Source of the DNA: DATJPD01 sp035506575
Lineage (GTDB): Bacteria; Pseudomonadota; Alphaproteobacteria; CACIAM-22H2
NCBI GenBank assembly: GCA_035506575.1
Contig: DATJPD010000055.1
Coordinates: forward strand, 1 to 64,000
Direction: 5' to 3'
Length of the DNA stretch: 64,000 nucleotides
The translations under genes were made by a program, and so were the position numbers. The notes beneath the pieces are model-generated. The model ran no database searches. It saw only the letters and a list, made by a program, of their open reading frames with translations, and had not been told where the DNA came from. The stretch's first letter is position 1; every line of letters begins with the position of its first letter. Below, in pieces: positions 16,069 through 25,028 of the stretch.

Positions 16069-17277
16069 ATGACCGGCCCCGAGCGGCCCCGTAACCTGTC
16101 GGACTTGCGCGACGTGGTCGCCGGGGCGGCGGCTGACGGGACGTCGCTCGAGATCACGGGTCGCGCCTCCAAGCAGGCGCTTGGCCGCCCGATCCAGGCA
16201 AGCCGGATCCTCGACCTGTCGGCGCTGAGCGGCATCCGCGCTTACGAGCCCGCAGAGTTGGTGTTGACAGCCGCGGCCGCCACGCCGCTGGCGGAGATCG
16301 AAGCGGCACTCGCCGCGAACCATCAGATGCTCGCGTTCGAACCGCCACACTGGGACCGGCTGCTGGGCACCCGGCAAGGCGGCAGCTTGGGTGGTGCGCT
16401 CGCCTGCAACCTGGCGGGGCCGCGGCGTATCAAGAGCGGCGCTGCGCGTGATCACTTCCTCGGTATGGTCGCCGTCAGCGGGCGAGGGGAGATTTTCAAG
16501 GCCGGCGGCAAGGTCGTGAAAAATGTCACCGGTTACGACCTATGCAAGCTGCTCGCCGGCTCGTTTGGCACATTGGCGGCGATGGAGGAGGTCACGGTCA
16601 AGGTTTTGCCGGCACCCCCGAAGACCCGCACTGTGCTCCTGCTCGGCCTTGACGCCCCGTCAGGCGTCGCGGCAATGACCGACGCCCTCAACTCCGCATA
16701 CGAGGTGTCGGGGGCCGCCTATCTTCCACGCGCTGTCGCGGCTCGCTCGCGCGTCGATCACGTGCGCGGGTCTGAGGCGTCCGTAACCGCGATCCGTGTC
16801 GAAGGAACCGCCATTTCAGTCGAGGCCCGTTGCCAGGCGCTGCGTCGGCAATTCGCCGCCTATTCTGGGGTCAAGGAGCTCCATACCGTGAATTCTGTCC
16901 AGCTATGGTCGGAGATCCGCGAGGTGGAACCGCTGCTGTCGGATCCGAGCCGGGCGGTCTGGCGGGCGTCCGTGCCTCCGACAGGCGGTGCTGCCGTCGC
17001 GGCCGCGACGGGAGGCGAGTATCTGCTCGACTGGGGCGGCGGCTTGGTGTGGGCGGCGATGGACCCCGCGGGCGACGGGGGTGCCGCGCTGATGCGCGCG
17101 GGGGTGCGCGCGGTCGGCGGCCACGCCCTCCTCGTGCGGGCAGCACCCGCCGTGCGGGCCGCGGTGTCGGTGTTCGAGCCGCAAGAGCCTGCCGTTGCAG
17201 CGCTGAGCGCGCGGGTAAAGCAAGCCTTCGACCCGCTCCGCATCCTCAACCCCGGACGCATGTACGCCGAACTCTGA
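16069..17277 (+). CDS. glcE: glycolate oxidase subunit GlcE (FAD-binding)
   Basis: 402 aa. FAD-binding PCMH fold: QGGSLGGALACNLAGPRRIKSGAARDH and GGKVVKNVTGYDLCKLLAGSFG, hallmarks of GlcE, which lacks the full C-terminal catalytic domain of GlcD. Strong Shine-Dalgarno (GGAGGAG) before the ATG. Its stop overlaps the glcF start in TGATG. Works with GlcD and GlcF in glycolate oxidation for photorespiratory-type or C2 metabolism. Confidence 0.92.
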   Translation: MTGPERPRNLSDLRDVVAGAAADGTSLEITGRASKQALGRPIQASRILDLSALSGIRAYEPAELVLTAAAATPLAEIEAALAANHQMLAFEPPHWDRLLGTRQGGSLGGALACNLAGPRRIKSGAARDHFLGMVAVSGRGEIFKAGGKVVKNVTGYDLCKLLAGSFGTLAAMEEVTVKVLPAPPKTRTVLLLGLDAPSGVAAMTDALNSAYEVSGAAYLPRAVAARSRVDHVRGSEASVTAIRVEGTAISVEARCQALRRQFAAYSGVKELHTVNSVQLWSEIREVEPLLSDPSRAVWRASVPPTGGAAVAAATGGEYLLDWGGGLVWAAMDPAGDGGAALMRAGVRAVGGHALLVRAAPAVRAAVSVFEPQEPAVAALSARVKQAFDPLRILNPGRMYAEL

Positions 17278-18581
17278 TGCAGACCAATTTCACACTCGCT
17301 CAATTGGCTGATCCCGACACAGCCACGTCGGAATCGATCCTGCGGAAATGCGTGCATTGCGGCTTCTGCACCGCGACCTGCCCGACCTATGTGCTGCTCG
17401 GAGACGAGCTCGATTCGCCGCGCGGCCGGATTTACCTCCTGAAGGAGATGCTCGAGCAGGGCAAGCCGGCGACGGCGCAAACCGTCCGCCACATCGATCG
17501 GTGCCTGTCCTGTCTGGCGTGCATGACCACGTGCCCTTCGGGCGTGCACTACATGCATCTGGTGGACCATGGCCGCGCTCATATCGAGCGCACCTACTCA
17601 CGTCCTCTCGGTGATCGCGTCATGCGAGCCCTCCTGGCGCTGATCCTGCCGCGGCCCTGGCTGTTTCGGTTGTCTCTGGTCGGTGCGTGGCTGGCCAAGC
17701 CCGTGGCGGCGTGGATGCCGAAGCGGCTCCGCGCCATGCTTCGCCTGGCTCCATCGGGCCTGCCGCGCCGTTCCCCCGTCGATCAGCCGCGACTCTTCCC
17801 GGCCGAGGGCGCGCGCCGCATGAGGGTTGCGCTGCTCACGGGTTGCGCCCAAACCGTGCTGGCGCCGCAGATCAATGAAGCTACCATCCGGCTCCTGAAC
17901 CGCCTCGGATGCGACGTCGCGGTCGCTCCGGGTGCCGGGTGCTGCGGCTCGCTCGCCCATCACATGGGGCGGGTCGACGAATCGCACGACGCGGCGGCGG
18001 CGAACATTAAGGCGTGGCTGGCGCTGTGGGATGGGCGCGGCCCGGAGCGCGTGGTGATCAACACGTCCGGCTGCGGCGTTACGGTCAAGGACTACGCCCA
18101 TATGTTCCGCACGGACCCGCTGTGGAGCGCGGCGGCGGCGCGCATCTCGGCGATGGCCCGCGATGTCAGCGAGGTGGCGAGCGAGCTCGGGTTGCCGGCG
18201 GGTCCGGCGCTTGCGGGTGTACCGGCGATGACCGTGGCGTATCATTCGGCTTGCGCATTGCAGCACGGCCAGAAGATCACGACCACGCCGAAGGACCTGC
18301 TCGCGAGCGCTGGGTTCAGGGTCATGGACATTCCCGAAGCACATCTGTGCTGCGGCTCGGCCGGTACGTACAACCTCTTGGAGCCCGACATTGCGGAGAA
18401 GCTGCGCGACCGCAAGGTCGCGAACATCGAACGCGTCCGGCCCGACGCTATCGCGGCGGGAAATATCGGCTGCATGACGCAGATTGCGAGCGGCACGCGT
18501 GTGCCTGTCCTGCATACGGTCGAGCTGCTCGATTGGGCCACCGGGGGCCCCAGGCCGCCAGCCCTGACGCAAGCGCCCTGA
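17277..18581 (+). CDS. glcF: glycolate oxidase iron-sulfur subunit GlcF
   Basis: 434 aa from ATG at 17277. Two [4Fe-4S] ferredoxin motifs, CVHCGFCTATCP and CLSCLACMTTCP, in the first ~90 residues, then two cysteine-rich CCG domains (GAGCCGSLAHH and HLCCGSAGTYNLLEP). Transfers electrons from GlcD/GlcE to quinone at the membrane. A longer in-frame reading upstream to 16830 overlaps glcE and is rejected. Confidence 0.93.
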   Translation: MQTNFTLAQLADPDTATSESILRKCVHCGFCTATCPTYVLLGDELDSPRGRIYLLKEMLEQGKPATAQTVRHIDRCLSCLACMTTCPSGVHYMHLVDHGRAHIERTYSRPLGDRVMRALLALILPRPWLFRLSLVGAWLAKPVAAWMPKRLRAMLRLAPSGLPRRSPVDQPRLFPAEGARRMRVALLTGCAQTVLAPQINEATIRLLNRLGCDVAVAPGAGCCGSLAHHMGRVDESHDAAAANIKAWLALWDGRGPERVVINTSGCGVTVKDYAHMFRTDPLWSAAAARISAMARDVSEVASELGLPAGPALAGVPAMTVAYHSACALQHGQKITTTPKDLLASAGFRVMDIPEAHLCCGSAGTYNLLEPDIAEKLRDRKVANIERVRPDAIAAGNIGCMTQIASGTRVPVLHTVELLDWATGGPRPPALTQAP

Positions 18582-18620
18582 TGTCTTCACATCGCGGGAC
18601 CGGCGGCGCATAATTTATCG

Positions 18621-19184
18621 ATGCGTCACAGGTCCGGCGGTTTCTTGGCCGCCCTCGTCGCCGCGATGGTCCTTTGCTCCGCCCCGGCGGGCGCGACACA
18701 AGACGATCCGCGGCTGAACAACTTGTTCGAGAAACTACGCACGACCGCCAATCCGGCCGAAGCCCGGATCGTCGAGCTTGCGATCTGGCAGATTTGGAGC
18801 GAGTCCGGTGATCCCGCCACCGATTCGCTGATGGAGCTCGGGGTCACGGCGATGGAAACCCGCGATCTTTCGGGCGCGCTGCGGCTGTTCGACGCCATCA
18901 CCGAGCGCTCGCCGGAGTTCGCCGAGGGGTGGAACAAGCGGGCGACAGTCCTTTACATGATGGGTGCGTCCGATCGCGCCGCCGAGGACGTCGCCCGGGT
19001 CTTGTCGCTCGAGCCGCGCCATTTCGGTGCCTTGTCCGGCCTCGGCCTCATCGATATGGATCTCCACCGGGAGAATGACGCGATTGCCGCTTTCCAGCAG
19101 GCGCTCAAGCTCAATCCGAACATGCCCGATGCGAAAGCGCATCTCGAAGAGCTTCTGAAAAAACGTAACAAAGGGGCGATCTGA
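18621..19184 (+). CDS. exported TPR-repeat protein
   Basis: 187 aa with a signal peptide (about residues 1-25, ending AGATQ), then at least two tetratricopeptide repeats (about 85-175: ALRLFDAITERSPEFAEGW, AAEDVARVLSLEPRHFGAL, AIAAFQQALKLNPNMPDA). Periplasmic protein-interaction scaffold by architecture. Four bases separate it from msrP, so the two are probably co-transcribed. Confidence 0.78.
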   Translation: MRHRSGGFLAALVAAMVLCSAPAGATQDDPRLNNLFEKLRTTANPAEARIVELAIWQIWSESGDPATDSLMELGVTAMETRDLSGALRLFDAITERSPEFAEGWNKRATVLYMMGASDRAAEDVARVLSLEPRHFGALSGLGLIDMDLHRENDAIAAFQQALKLNPNMPDAKAHLEELLKKRNKGAI

Positions 19185-19187
19185 GCG

Positions 19188-20156
19188 ATGCTGGTGAAGC
19201 GGCGGCACGGCTGGGAGATTGCTGAATCGGACGCCACACCCGAAGCGGTGTTTCGCGATCGACGCCGGTTTCTGGCCGCGGGCGGCGCCAGCGCGCTTGT
19301 CGCGGGTGCTGCCATGCGGCCGTGGGCCGCGCGTGCGGAGGGGGAAGATCCCTCGGCTCGCCTATATCCCGCCCCTCGCAACGATCGCTACAAGCTCGAT
19401 CGCGGTCTCACGGACGAGAAGATCTCCACGACCTACAACAACTACTACGAATTCGGCTCCTCGAAGACGATCTGGGACGGCGCGCAGCGCCTGCCGATCC
19501 GGCCATGGGAGATCCGCATCGACGGTCTGGTCGAAAAGGAGATGACGCTCGGGGTCGACGATCTGCTGAAGCAGGTTCAGCTCGAGGAGCGGCTGTATCG
19601 CCACCGCTGTGTCGAGGCTTGGTCGATGGCCGTGCCGTGGACCGGGTTCCCCATGCGACGCCTGGTGGAGATCGCAAATCCTTCGTCGTCGGCGAAATAC
19701 GTCAGGACGGAGACGTTCAGCCGCCCCGACGTCGCCTTCGGGATGAAGGCCTCATGGTATCCGTGGCCGTATGTCGAGGGGCTCACGATCGCGGAGGCCA
19801 CGAACGACCTCGCCTTCATCGGGACCGGCATTTACGGCAAGCCGCTGCCGAAGCAGATGGGGGCGCCGCTGCGCCTCGTCCTGCCCTGGAAATACGGCTT
19901 CAAATCGGCCAAGGCGATCGTCCGGTTCACGTTCACCGACCAGCGGCCCGTCGGATTCTGGGAGCAAATCCAAGGCCGCGAGTATGGTTTCTGGGCCAAC
20001 GTGAACCCGGACGTGCCTCATCCACGCTGGAGTCAGGCGACGGAAGAGATCATTGGGACCGGCGGACATCGCGTCCCGACGCAACTCTTCAACGGGTATG
20101 GCGAGTTCGTCGCCGACCTCTACAAGGACAAGCAAGGCGAAAGATTGTGGACGTAG
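19188..20156 (+). CDS. msrP: protein-methionine-sulfoxide reductase catalytic subunit MsrP
   Basis: 322 aa periplasmic molybdoenzyme (formerly YedY) that repairs oxidised methionines in envelope proteins. Tat signal with DRRRFLAAGG (about residues 24-33). Molybdopterin ligand C141 in HRCVEAWSMAVPWTGFP. The sulfite-oxidase fold continues with SWYPWPYVEGL, NDLAFIGTGIYGKPLPKQ and GAPLRLVLPWKYGFKS. The membrane haem partner MsrQ usually lies next to it; no MsrQ gene is present here. Confidence 0.94.
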   Translation: MLVKRRHGWEIAESDATPEAVFRDRRRFLAAGGASALVAGAAMRPWAARAEGEDPSARLYPAPRNDRYKLDRGLTDEKISTTYNNYYEFGSSKTIWDGAQRLPIRPWEIRIDGLVEKEMTLGVDDLLKQVQLEERLYRHRCVEAWSMAVPWTGFPMRRLVEIANPSSSAKYVRTETFSRPDVAFGMKASWYPWPYVEGLTIAEATNDLAFIGTGIYGKPLPKQMGAPLRLVLPWKYGFKSAKAIVRFTFTDQRPVGFWEQIQGREYGFWANVNPDVPHPRWSQATEEIIGTGGHRVPTQLFNGYGEFVADLYKDKQGERLWT

Positions 20157-20171
20157 CCGGGCTTTGCCCGG
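20157..20171 (+). terminator. short GC hairpin after msrP
   Basis: CCGGGC-TTT-GCCCGG directly follows the stop. No U-tract; it may stabilise the 3' end rather than terminate. Confidence 0.3.
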
Positions 20172-20310
20172 GCCGCCGTTCCGGGCCGCGCCGGTCGCGA
20201 TGAAGTCACAGCCTTGTCGCGCCAAACTGCCCAAAGATTTGCGTAGATTCAGTAGGCTTTAATCATGCCCGGACCACGCTCGCCATTGGGTGAGCGTCAC
20301 GGAGAGGGTG

Positions 20311-20925
20311 ATGACTCGACGCCTGCTAGTCAGTGTTCTCGCCGGCCTTTTCCTCAGTTCGGCGATTGGCACGTCGGCACATGCGGTTCAGCCCGACGAG
20401 GCGGCGGCTTTCGTCGATTCAGCGATCCAGGATGTCTACACCGCCATGGCGGGTAAGAAGTTGTCCCACGACGAGCGAGTGGCGGTCCTCGACGCGATGA
20501 TCCGCCGCTACGCCAATATCGAAAAGACATCCGAGACGCTGATCGGACCGACCTGGAATATGTCCTCCCCCTCCGATCAGGCGACGTTCCAGCAGACGCT
20601 GGTGGCTTACATGCTGGCCCTCTGGAGCGATCCCATGGGCGACATCACGCCGGGCCAGAAGGTTTCGATCACCAGCTCCGTCGCCCATGGCGACAAGGTG
20701 CTGGTGGAGTCGGCTGCGACTGCCCCGCACGAAGATCCGACGTATCTGGAATGGACCGTGGCCAGCACCGCCGATGGTCACCCCTTCATTGCCGACGTGT
20801 CTGTCGAGGGCGTCAGCCTGGTCCGCATGATGAGGTCGGATTTCTCGTCGGTGTTGTTCGCGAATGCAGGCCGCCTCGACGGATTGATCGCCGGCATGCA
20901 GCGGAAGATTCGGTCGGTCAACTGA
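20311..20925 (+). CDS. MlaC/Ttg2D-like periplasmic protein (possibly HpnM)
   Basis: 204 aa from ATG at 20311 (GGAG 6 bases upstream), preferred to the GTG at 20290. Signal peptide (about 1-25, ending SAHA), then an NTF2-like lipid-binding fold with MIRRYANIEKT and AYMLALWSDP segments. MlaC-type proteins ferry phospholipids in the periplasm. A related subfamily, HpnM, accompanies hopanoid genes in many Alphaproteobacteria, and the hopanoid locus begins about 4 kb away. The choice between MlaC and HpnM needs a family search. Confidence 0.7.
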   Translation: MTRRLLVSVLAGLFLSSAIGTSAHAVQPDEAAAFVDSAIQDVYTAMAGKKLSHDERVAVLDAMIRRYANIEKTSETLIGPTWNMSSPSDQATFQQTLVAYMLALWSDPMGDITPGQKVSITSSVAHGDKVLVESAATAPHEDPTYLEWTVASTADGHPFIADVSVEGVSLVRMMRSDFSSVLFANAGRLDGLIAGMQRKIRSVN

Positions 20926-20943
20926 ACGGAGCGGGCGGCCCGC

Positions 20944-21876
20944 TCAGGGCCGGCGCAGGCGCAGAACCGTCACTTCCGGCGGGCAATTGAACCGCACGCG
21001 CCGGGCCACGCCGACGCCTCGCGACGTGTAGCCGAGCATCCGGCCATACCGCCACGCGCCGGCCGCCAATCTCTGGTGGTATTCTGTCGCGGTCAGCAGC
21101 GGCTTTCCGCCGGGCAGGCAGATCTGCCCGCCATGGGTGTGCCCCGCCAGATACAAGGCGTAGCCCGCGTCCGACGCGACATCGGCCAGTTCCGGGCTGT
21201 GGACGAGTGCTATGGACACCGGGATGGGATCCTCCACGGGGGCGCGCAGGGCGCGGACCGCGTCGTCGGAAAAGAAATTGTTGACGTCGTCGACCCCGGT
21301 GATGCGAAGCCGTCCGCCATCGCGCGCCAATACGAGGCTTTCGTTGATCAGCATCCTCACGCCACGCTGTTCCAGGTGATCTGGCAGGTCATGGCGGTCG
21401 TGATTGCCGAGCACACCGAGAATTCCGTCATTGGCGCGGATGGCGGCCAGCAGCGGCGCGATCTCCGCGGCGGCGACAGCCGCCTCCGGATGCCCCCGCG
21501 TCTGGATGTCGCCGGTCAGAACCGCCAGATCCACCTCGAGCCCGCCGACGATCGCCGCGGCCGCCTCGATGAGTCCCGGAACGCGGCCCACATGGATATC
21601 GGAGAGTTGCAGGATCCGGTAGCCATCGAAGGCTTCCGGCAAGCCGCCGACCGTCAGATCGACCTCGCGGAGCTCGAGCGCCTGCGTGTTGGCCAACGCC
21701 CGGCGACGCAGACCGATGGCTGCGACGGCGGGTTCGACGAGCACGATCAATCTCAGCAGACGGGATTTCGCAAACACGCCGCCGCGGGTGTGGCGTTTCC
21801 GGCCGGCTTCCATGTGCGCGCGGCGTGAGCGCCATTCGTGGCGGGCGAGGGAACGGTAAAGGCTGAGGTCGTTCAT
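20944..21876 (-). CDS. metallophosphoesterase (YaeI/YkuE type)
   Basis: 310 aa from ATG at 21876; the in-frame extension to 22056 is rejected. One N-terminal membrane-anchor region (about 30-55), then calcineurin-like metal-binding motifs: ILQLSDIHVGR, AVLTGDIQTRG, LGVLGNHDRHD and YLAGHTHGGQICLPGG. Related enzymes hydrolyse lipid pyrophosphates at the membrane face. Divergent from the CopD gene at 22071. Confidence 0.85.
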   Translation of the reverse strand: MNDLSLYRSLARHEWRSRRAHMEAGRKRHTRGGVFAKSRLLRLIVLVEPAVAAIGLRRRALANTQALELREVDLTVGGLPEAFDGYRILQLSDIHVGRVPGLIEAAAAIVGGLEVDLAVLTGDIQTRGHPEAAVAAAEIAPLLAAIRANDGILGVLGNHDRHDLPDHLEQRGVRMLINESLVLARDGGRLRITGVDDVNNFFSDDAVRALRAPVEDPIPVSIALVHSPELADVASDAGYALYLAGHTHGGQICLPGGKPLLTATEYHQRLAAGAWRYGRMLGYTSRGVGVARRVRFNCPPEVTVLRLRRP

Positions 21877-22070
21877 GATGATGTGGTTGGATATGGGCAG
21901 CTTGCCGGCGGACCGACCAGTGATAAATCCGCGTCGGGGCGCCCCCAATTCCTCGCCGTCCGGCCGGCTGTCTGCCGCGGAGCTGCCATGATCCGGCTGG
22001 CGGGACCGGCCTGGGACGCTATAAATACCGCACACCGTCTGCCGGCCTCGAACCAACTTTCACCCGCTCC

Positions 22071-23735
22071 ATGCAACAATTGATCGATGTCTTCGGGTTC
22101 CTCAGCGTCCTTCTCCGCGGCGCCGAGATTACCGCACAAAGCATCGTGGCGGGCGGCGTTATCTATCTTCTGGCGCTGGTCCGGCCGCTCGTGTCGGAAA
22201 TCGGCGATCAGGCCCCCAAGCTGCTGTGGAAAAGCCGGCACTGGGTCGGCGGCGCGGCACTCGCGCTCGCGATGGTCGTGGCGGTCGCGATGGCGGTCGA
22301 CGGGTCCATCCTGGTCGCGACCGTCGATCTGTCGCTGTCCGATCTGGCGGGCGCCGACTTTTTCATCGCGGATTCCGTCACGGTCGTATCCGCGCTGATC
22401 GCGGCGATCTGCATTCGAAAGGCGGGCCGATCCTCGGCAACCATCTGGGCTTGTCTTGCCCTTTCGGCCGTGACGATCGGTGCGGCGGCCATGACCAGCC
22501 ACGGCGCTGCGCGCATATCCGATCGCACGTTCCTCGTCGCCGCCGACTTCCTCCATCAATCGGGCGCGGCGGTGTGGATCGGGGGGATCCCTTATTTCCT
22601 GCTGAGCCTGTCGCTGTGCGAAGGCGATTCCCGGGCCCTCGCCACGATCATTCCGCGCTTCTCTCGGATCGCGATGCTGGCCGTGGCGGCCCTGCTCGCC
22701 GCGGGCGTGACCATGGGATTTGCCTATATCGATTCGTGGCAGGCGGTCTATGGGACCGCCTATGGCGTCATGCTGACCACGAAGGTGGCTCTCTTCGGCG
22801 CGCTGCTCATCCTCGGTGCCGCGAACAATCGGATCGGCGCGCGGCAGGAGCGGGGCGATCCCACGGCTCCTGTCCTGCGTCTGCGGCGCTTTGCCGAGGT
22901 CGAGATCGGCATCGGGCTGAGCGTGTTCTTCGCCGCCGCCACGCTGACCTCGGTTCCGCCGGCGGTCGATCTTGCGACCGATCGCGTCACCGCGGCCGAG
23001 ATCGTCGAGCGGATGACGCCACGCCTGCCCACCCTTGCAAGCCCCGACCACAGCAGTCTGGCCATCCCGCAGTTGCAAGCGGAACTGGATGCCCGCGCGG
23101 CCCGCGAGGGCCAGCCGGCGGCCCCGGCGTTTGTGCCTGGCGAAGGCGTGACTCCGCCGCGGAATGCCGCCGACATCCTGTGGTCGGAATACAACCACCA
23201 CTGGTCAGGCGTCCTGGTGTTGCTGATCGGCCTTCTCGGGCTCGTCGAGAAAAGCGGCCGCGCTCCGTGGGCGCGCCATTGGCCTCTCATGTTCATGGTT
23301 CTCACCGGGTTCCTGATGCTGCGGTCCGATCCTGAGGTGTGGCCGCTCGGTGATATTGGCTTCCTGGACAGCCTGCGCGACCCCGAGGTGGTGCAGCATC
23401 GGATATTCGCGCTGCTCATCGCGGTGTTCGGCCTGTTTGAGTGGACGATCCGCACCGGCCGGAACAAGTCCGAAAAAGCGGCCTTGGTGTTCCCTTTGGT
23501 GACGGCGCTCGGCGGAGCCCTTCTCCTCACGCATTCGCATGCGATCTCGAACGTGAAGGAGCAGTTGTTGATCGAGTTGACGCATGCGCCCTTGGCCGTT
23601 CTCGGCATCATTGCCGGCTGGGCGCGCTGGCTGGAAATCCGCCTGCCTGCGGCCGACCGCAGGATTCCGGGCTGGGTCTGGCCGATTTGTTTCGTGCTGA
23701 TCGGGCTCTTGCTGCTTGATTATCGCGAAGCGTGA
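22071..23735 (+). CDS. CopD-family copper-resistance membrane protein
   Basis: 554 aa, about 12-14 transmembrane helices in two blocks. The first block carries the CopD domain (FLHQSGAAVWIGGIPYFLLSL, GVTMGFAYIDSWQAVYGTAYG, LTTKVALFGALLILGAANN); the second (about 375-554) is a further membrane region with histidines such as HHWSGVLV and LTHSHAIS. CopD-type proteins import or handle copper with the periplasmic CopC. A copC gene lies 0.9 kb downstream on the same strand, with two minus-strand DMT genes between them. Confidence 0.8.
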   Translation: MQQLIDVFGFLSVLLRGAEITAQSIVAGGVIYLLALVRPLVSEIGDQAPKLLWKSRHWVGGAALALAMVVAVAMAVDGSILVATVDLSLSDLAGADFFIADSVTVVSALIAAICIRKAGRSSATIWACLALSAVTIGAAAMTSHGAARISDRTFLVAADFLHQSGAAVWIGGIPYFLLSLSLCEGDSRALATIIPRFSRIAMLAVAALLAAGVTMGFAYIDSWQAVYGTAYGVMLTTKVALFGALLILGAANNRIGARQERGDPTAPVLRLRRFAEVEIGIGLSVFFAAATLTSVPPAVDLATDRVTAAEIVERMTPRLPTLASPDHSSLAIPQLQAELDARAAREGQPAAPAFVPGEGVTPPRNAADILWSEYNHHWSGVLVLLIGLLGLVEKSGRAPWARHWPLMFMVLTGFLMLRSDPEVWPLGDIGFLDSLRDPEVVQHRIFALLIAVFGLFEWTIRTGRNKSEKAALVFPLVTALGGALLLTHSHAISNVKEQLLIELTHAPLAVLGIIAGWARWLEIRLPAADRRIPGWVWPICFVLIGLLLLDYREA

Positions 23736-23748
23736 GGGCGGGCCGCGG

Positions 23749-24114
23749 TCACGACACCGATGCGAGGGCCACGCCGGCCGAGATCAGGAACACTCCGGCC
23801 CAGCGGAGCGGAGTGACGGATTCACCGAGTAGAAGGCGCGCGCCTAGCGTCCCGACGACGTAGTCGAGGGCCGCCGCCGGGATCACCAGACTCAGGTCCC
23901 AAAACGACAGCAGCGCGAGAAATGCGCCGAGATGGATGGTGCCGAGTGCCGCGGAGCCGAACAGGCTGGGATTGCGCAGGGCGGCTCTGAAGATGGCGAG
24001 GAGGCGCGCGAGCCCCCGGCCCGGCGGATCGATCACCTGCCGCACGCCGCGTGCCATGAGGATGTCGCTGCCGGAATCGGACAGCACCATCACCGCGATC
24101 AGCAGCCAGCCCAT
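23749..24114 (-). CDS. half-size DMT/EamA transporter protein, 121 aa
   Basis: About four transmembrane helices, the size of an SMR/ArnE-ArnF subunit rather than a full EamA protein. Start ATG at 24114 overlaps the upstream partner stop (TGATG), so the two halves are coupled and likely form a heterodimer. C-terminal GARLLLGESVTPLRWAGVFLISAGVAL is the typical EamA repeat end. Substrate unknown. Confidence 0.7.
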   Translation of the reverse strand: MGWLLIAVMVLSDSGSDILMARGVRQVIDPPGRGLARLLAIFRAALRNPSLFGSAALGTIHLGAFLALLSFWDLSLVIPAAALDYVVGTLGARLLLGESVTPLRWAGVFLISAGVALASVS

Positions 24115-24599
24115 CACAGGTGATGCTCCAGCTTCGGGCGCGCGCTGAGTCCGACGAGGGCCACGCCGACCGTGACCAGGGCTGTCCCAACCCAGTGCAG
24201 GGTGGACACCCGCTCGCCCAGTATCCAGTGCCCGGCGGCGACATTCACCGCGACCTCCAGCGAAATGACCGGAACCGCGACGCTGAGATCGACCCGGGCC
24301 AGGATGTATCCGAACAGGAAGAAAAATCCGGCCAGACAGGCGACCCCGATCAGAAGCATCGGACTGGTGACGGCCGTCCGGCCGATCAGGACCCACGCGG
24401 CTGGCGTGATGTCGGCGACCGATCCCAGCTGCTTCATGCCTATGCTGAGGCAGACATTTCCGCCGGCCTGCAGCGCAATGGCCACGATCAGCAGGAGGGC
24501 GGCGCGCCCCGCCCCGATGACGCCGACCCGCCTTCGGACTTTCGGCGCCCCGCCCCGTTCGGCGGGCGGGCTATCGTTTGTATTTCCGTGCTGCTTCAC
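24114..24599 (-). CDS. half-size DMT/EamA transporter protein, about 161 aa
   Basis: The core (about residues 35-155) has four hydrophobic helices and the repeat ILGERVSTLHWVGTALVTVGVALVGL. GTG at 24599 is assumed as the start because no ATG fits before the first helix; an alternative GTG at 24638 adds 13 residues. With its coupled partner it resembles heteromeric ArnE/ArnF-like flippases, but no specific cargo can be named. Confidence 0.6.
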   Translation of the reverse strand: MKQHGNTNDSPPAERGGAPKVRRRVGVIGAGRAALLLIVAIALQAGGNVCLSIGMKQLGSVADITPAAWVLIGRTAVTSPMLLIGVACLAGFFFLFGYILARVDLSVAVPVISLEVAVNVAAGHWILGERVSTLHWVGTALVTVGVALVGLSARPKLEHHL

Positions 24600-24655
24600 G
24601 AGACGCCCGCACCTGCGGTATGAGAGCGGCCGACACACATGGTATGGCTGGGCCC

Positions 24656-25021
24656 ATGAGCTTTTCGCGTCGCAATGTGGTTTTGGCGTCCTTGGCCGCG
24701 ATTGCGGCCTTTCCCCGTCGCGGGTGGGCGCATGCCGTCATCGTTACCTCGCAGCCGTCCGCGGATGGCCGCGTGCGCGGCCCGACCGTCGATTTCCGGC
24801 TGCAATACAACAGCCGGATCGATCCGAAGCGGTCGCGACTGCTGCTCGACCTGCCGGATGGACGACACCGGTCCCTGCCGATCCAGCCTGATGACTCGCT
24901 CGATACGCTCGCGGCAACGGCGACTGGTCTCTTGCCCGGGCCCTATCGGCTGCATTGGCAGGTGCTTTCCGTGGATGGGCACATCACGCGCGGCGACATC
25001 CCATTCGATGTGATGCCCTGA
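24656..25021 (+). CDS. CopC-like periplasmic copper-binding protein
   Basis: 121 aa from ATG at 24656. Signal peptide with SRRNVV (twin-Arg-like) leading to cleavage near GWAHA; mature N-terminus HAVIVTSQPSADGRV, the conserved CopC start with its copper-ligand His, then the Ig-like fold and C-terminal HWQVLSVDGHITRGDIPF with the DGH copper-binding motif. Delivers or buffers copper in the periplasm with CopD. Confidence 0.85.
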   Translation: MSFSRRNVVLASLAAIAAFPRRGWAHAVIVTSQPSADGRVRGPTVDFRLQYNSRIDPKRSRLLLDLPDGRHRSLPIQPDDSLDTLAATATGLLPGPYRLHWQVLSVDGHITRGDIPFDVMP

Positions 25022-25028
25022 AGAGCGG

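Noticed and set aside
16263..16270. TTGACA inside glcE as a possible promoter
   Set aside because: No -10 match at 16-18 bases and it lies within a coding sequence.
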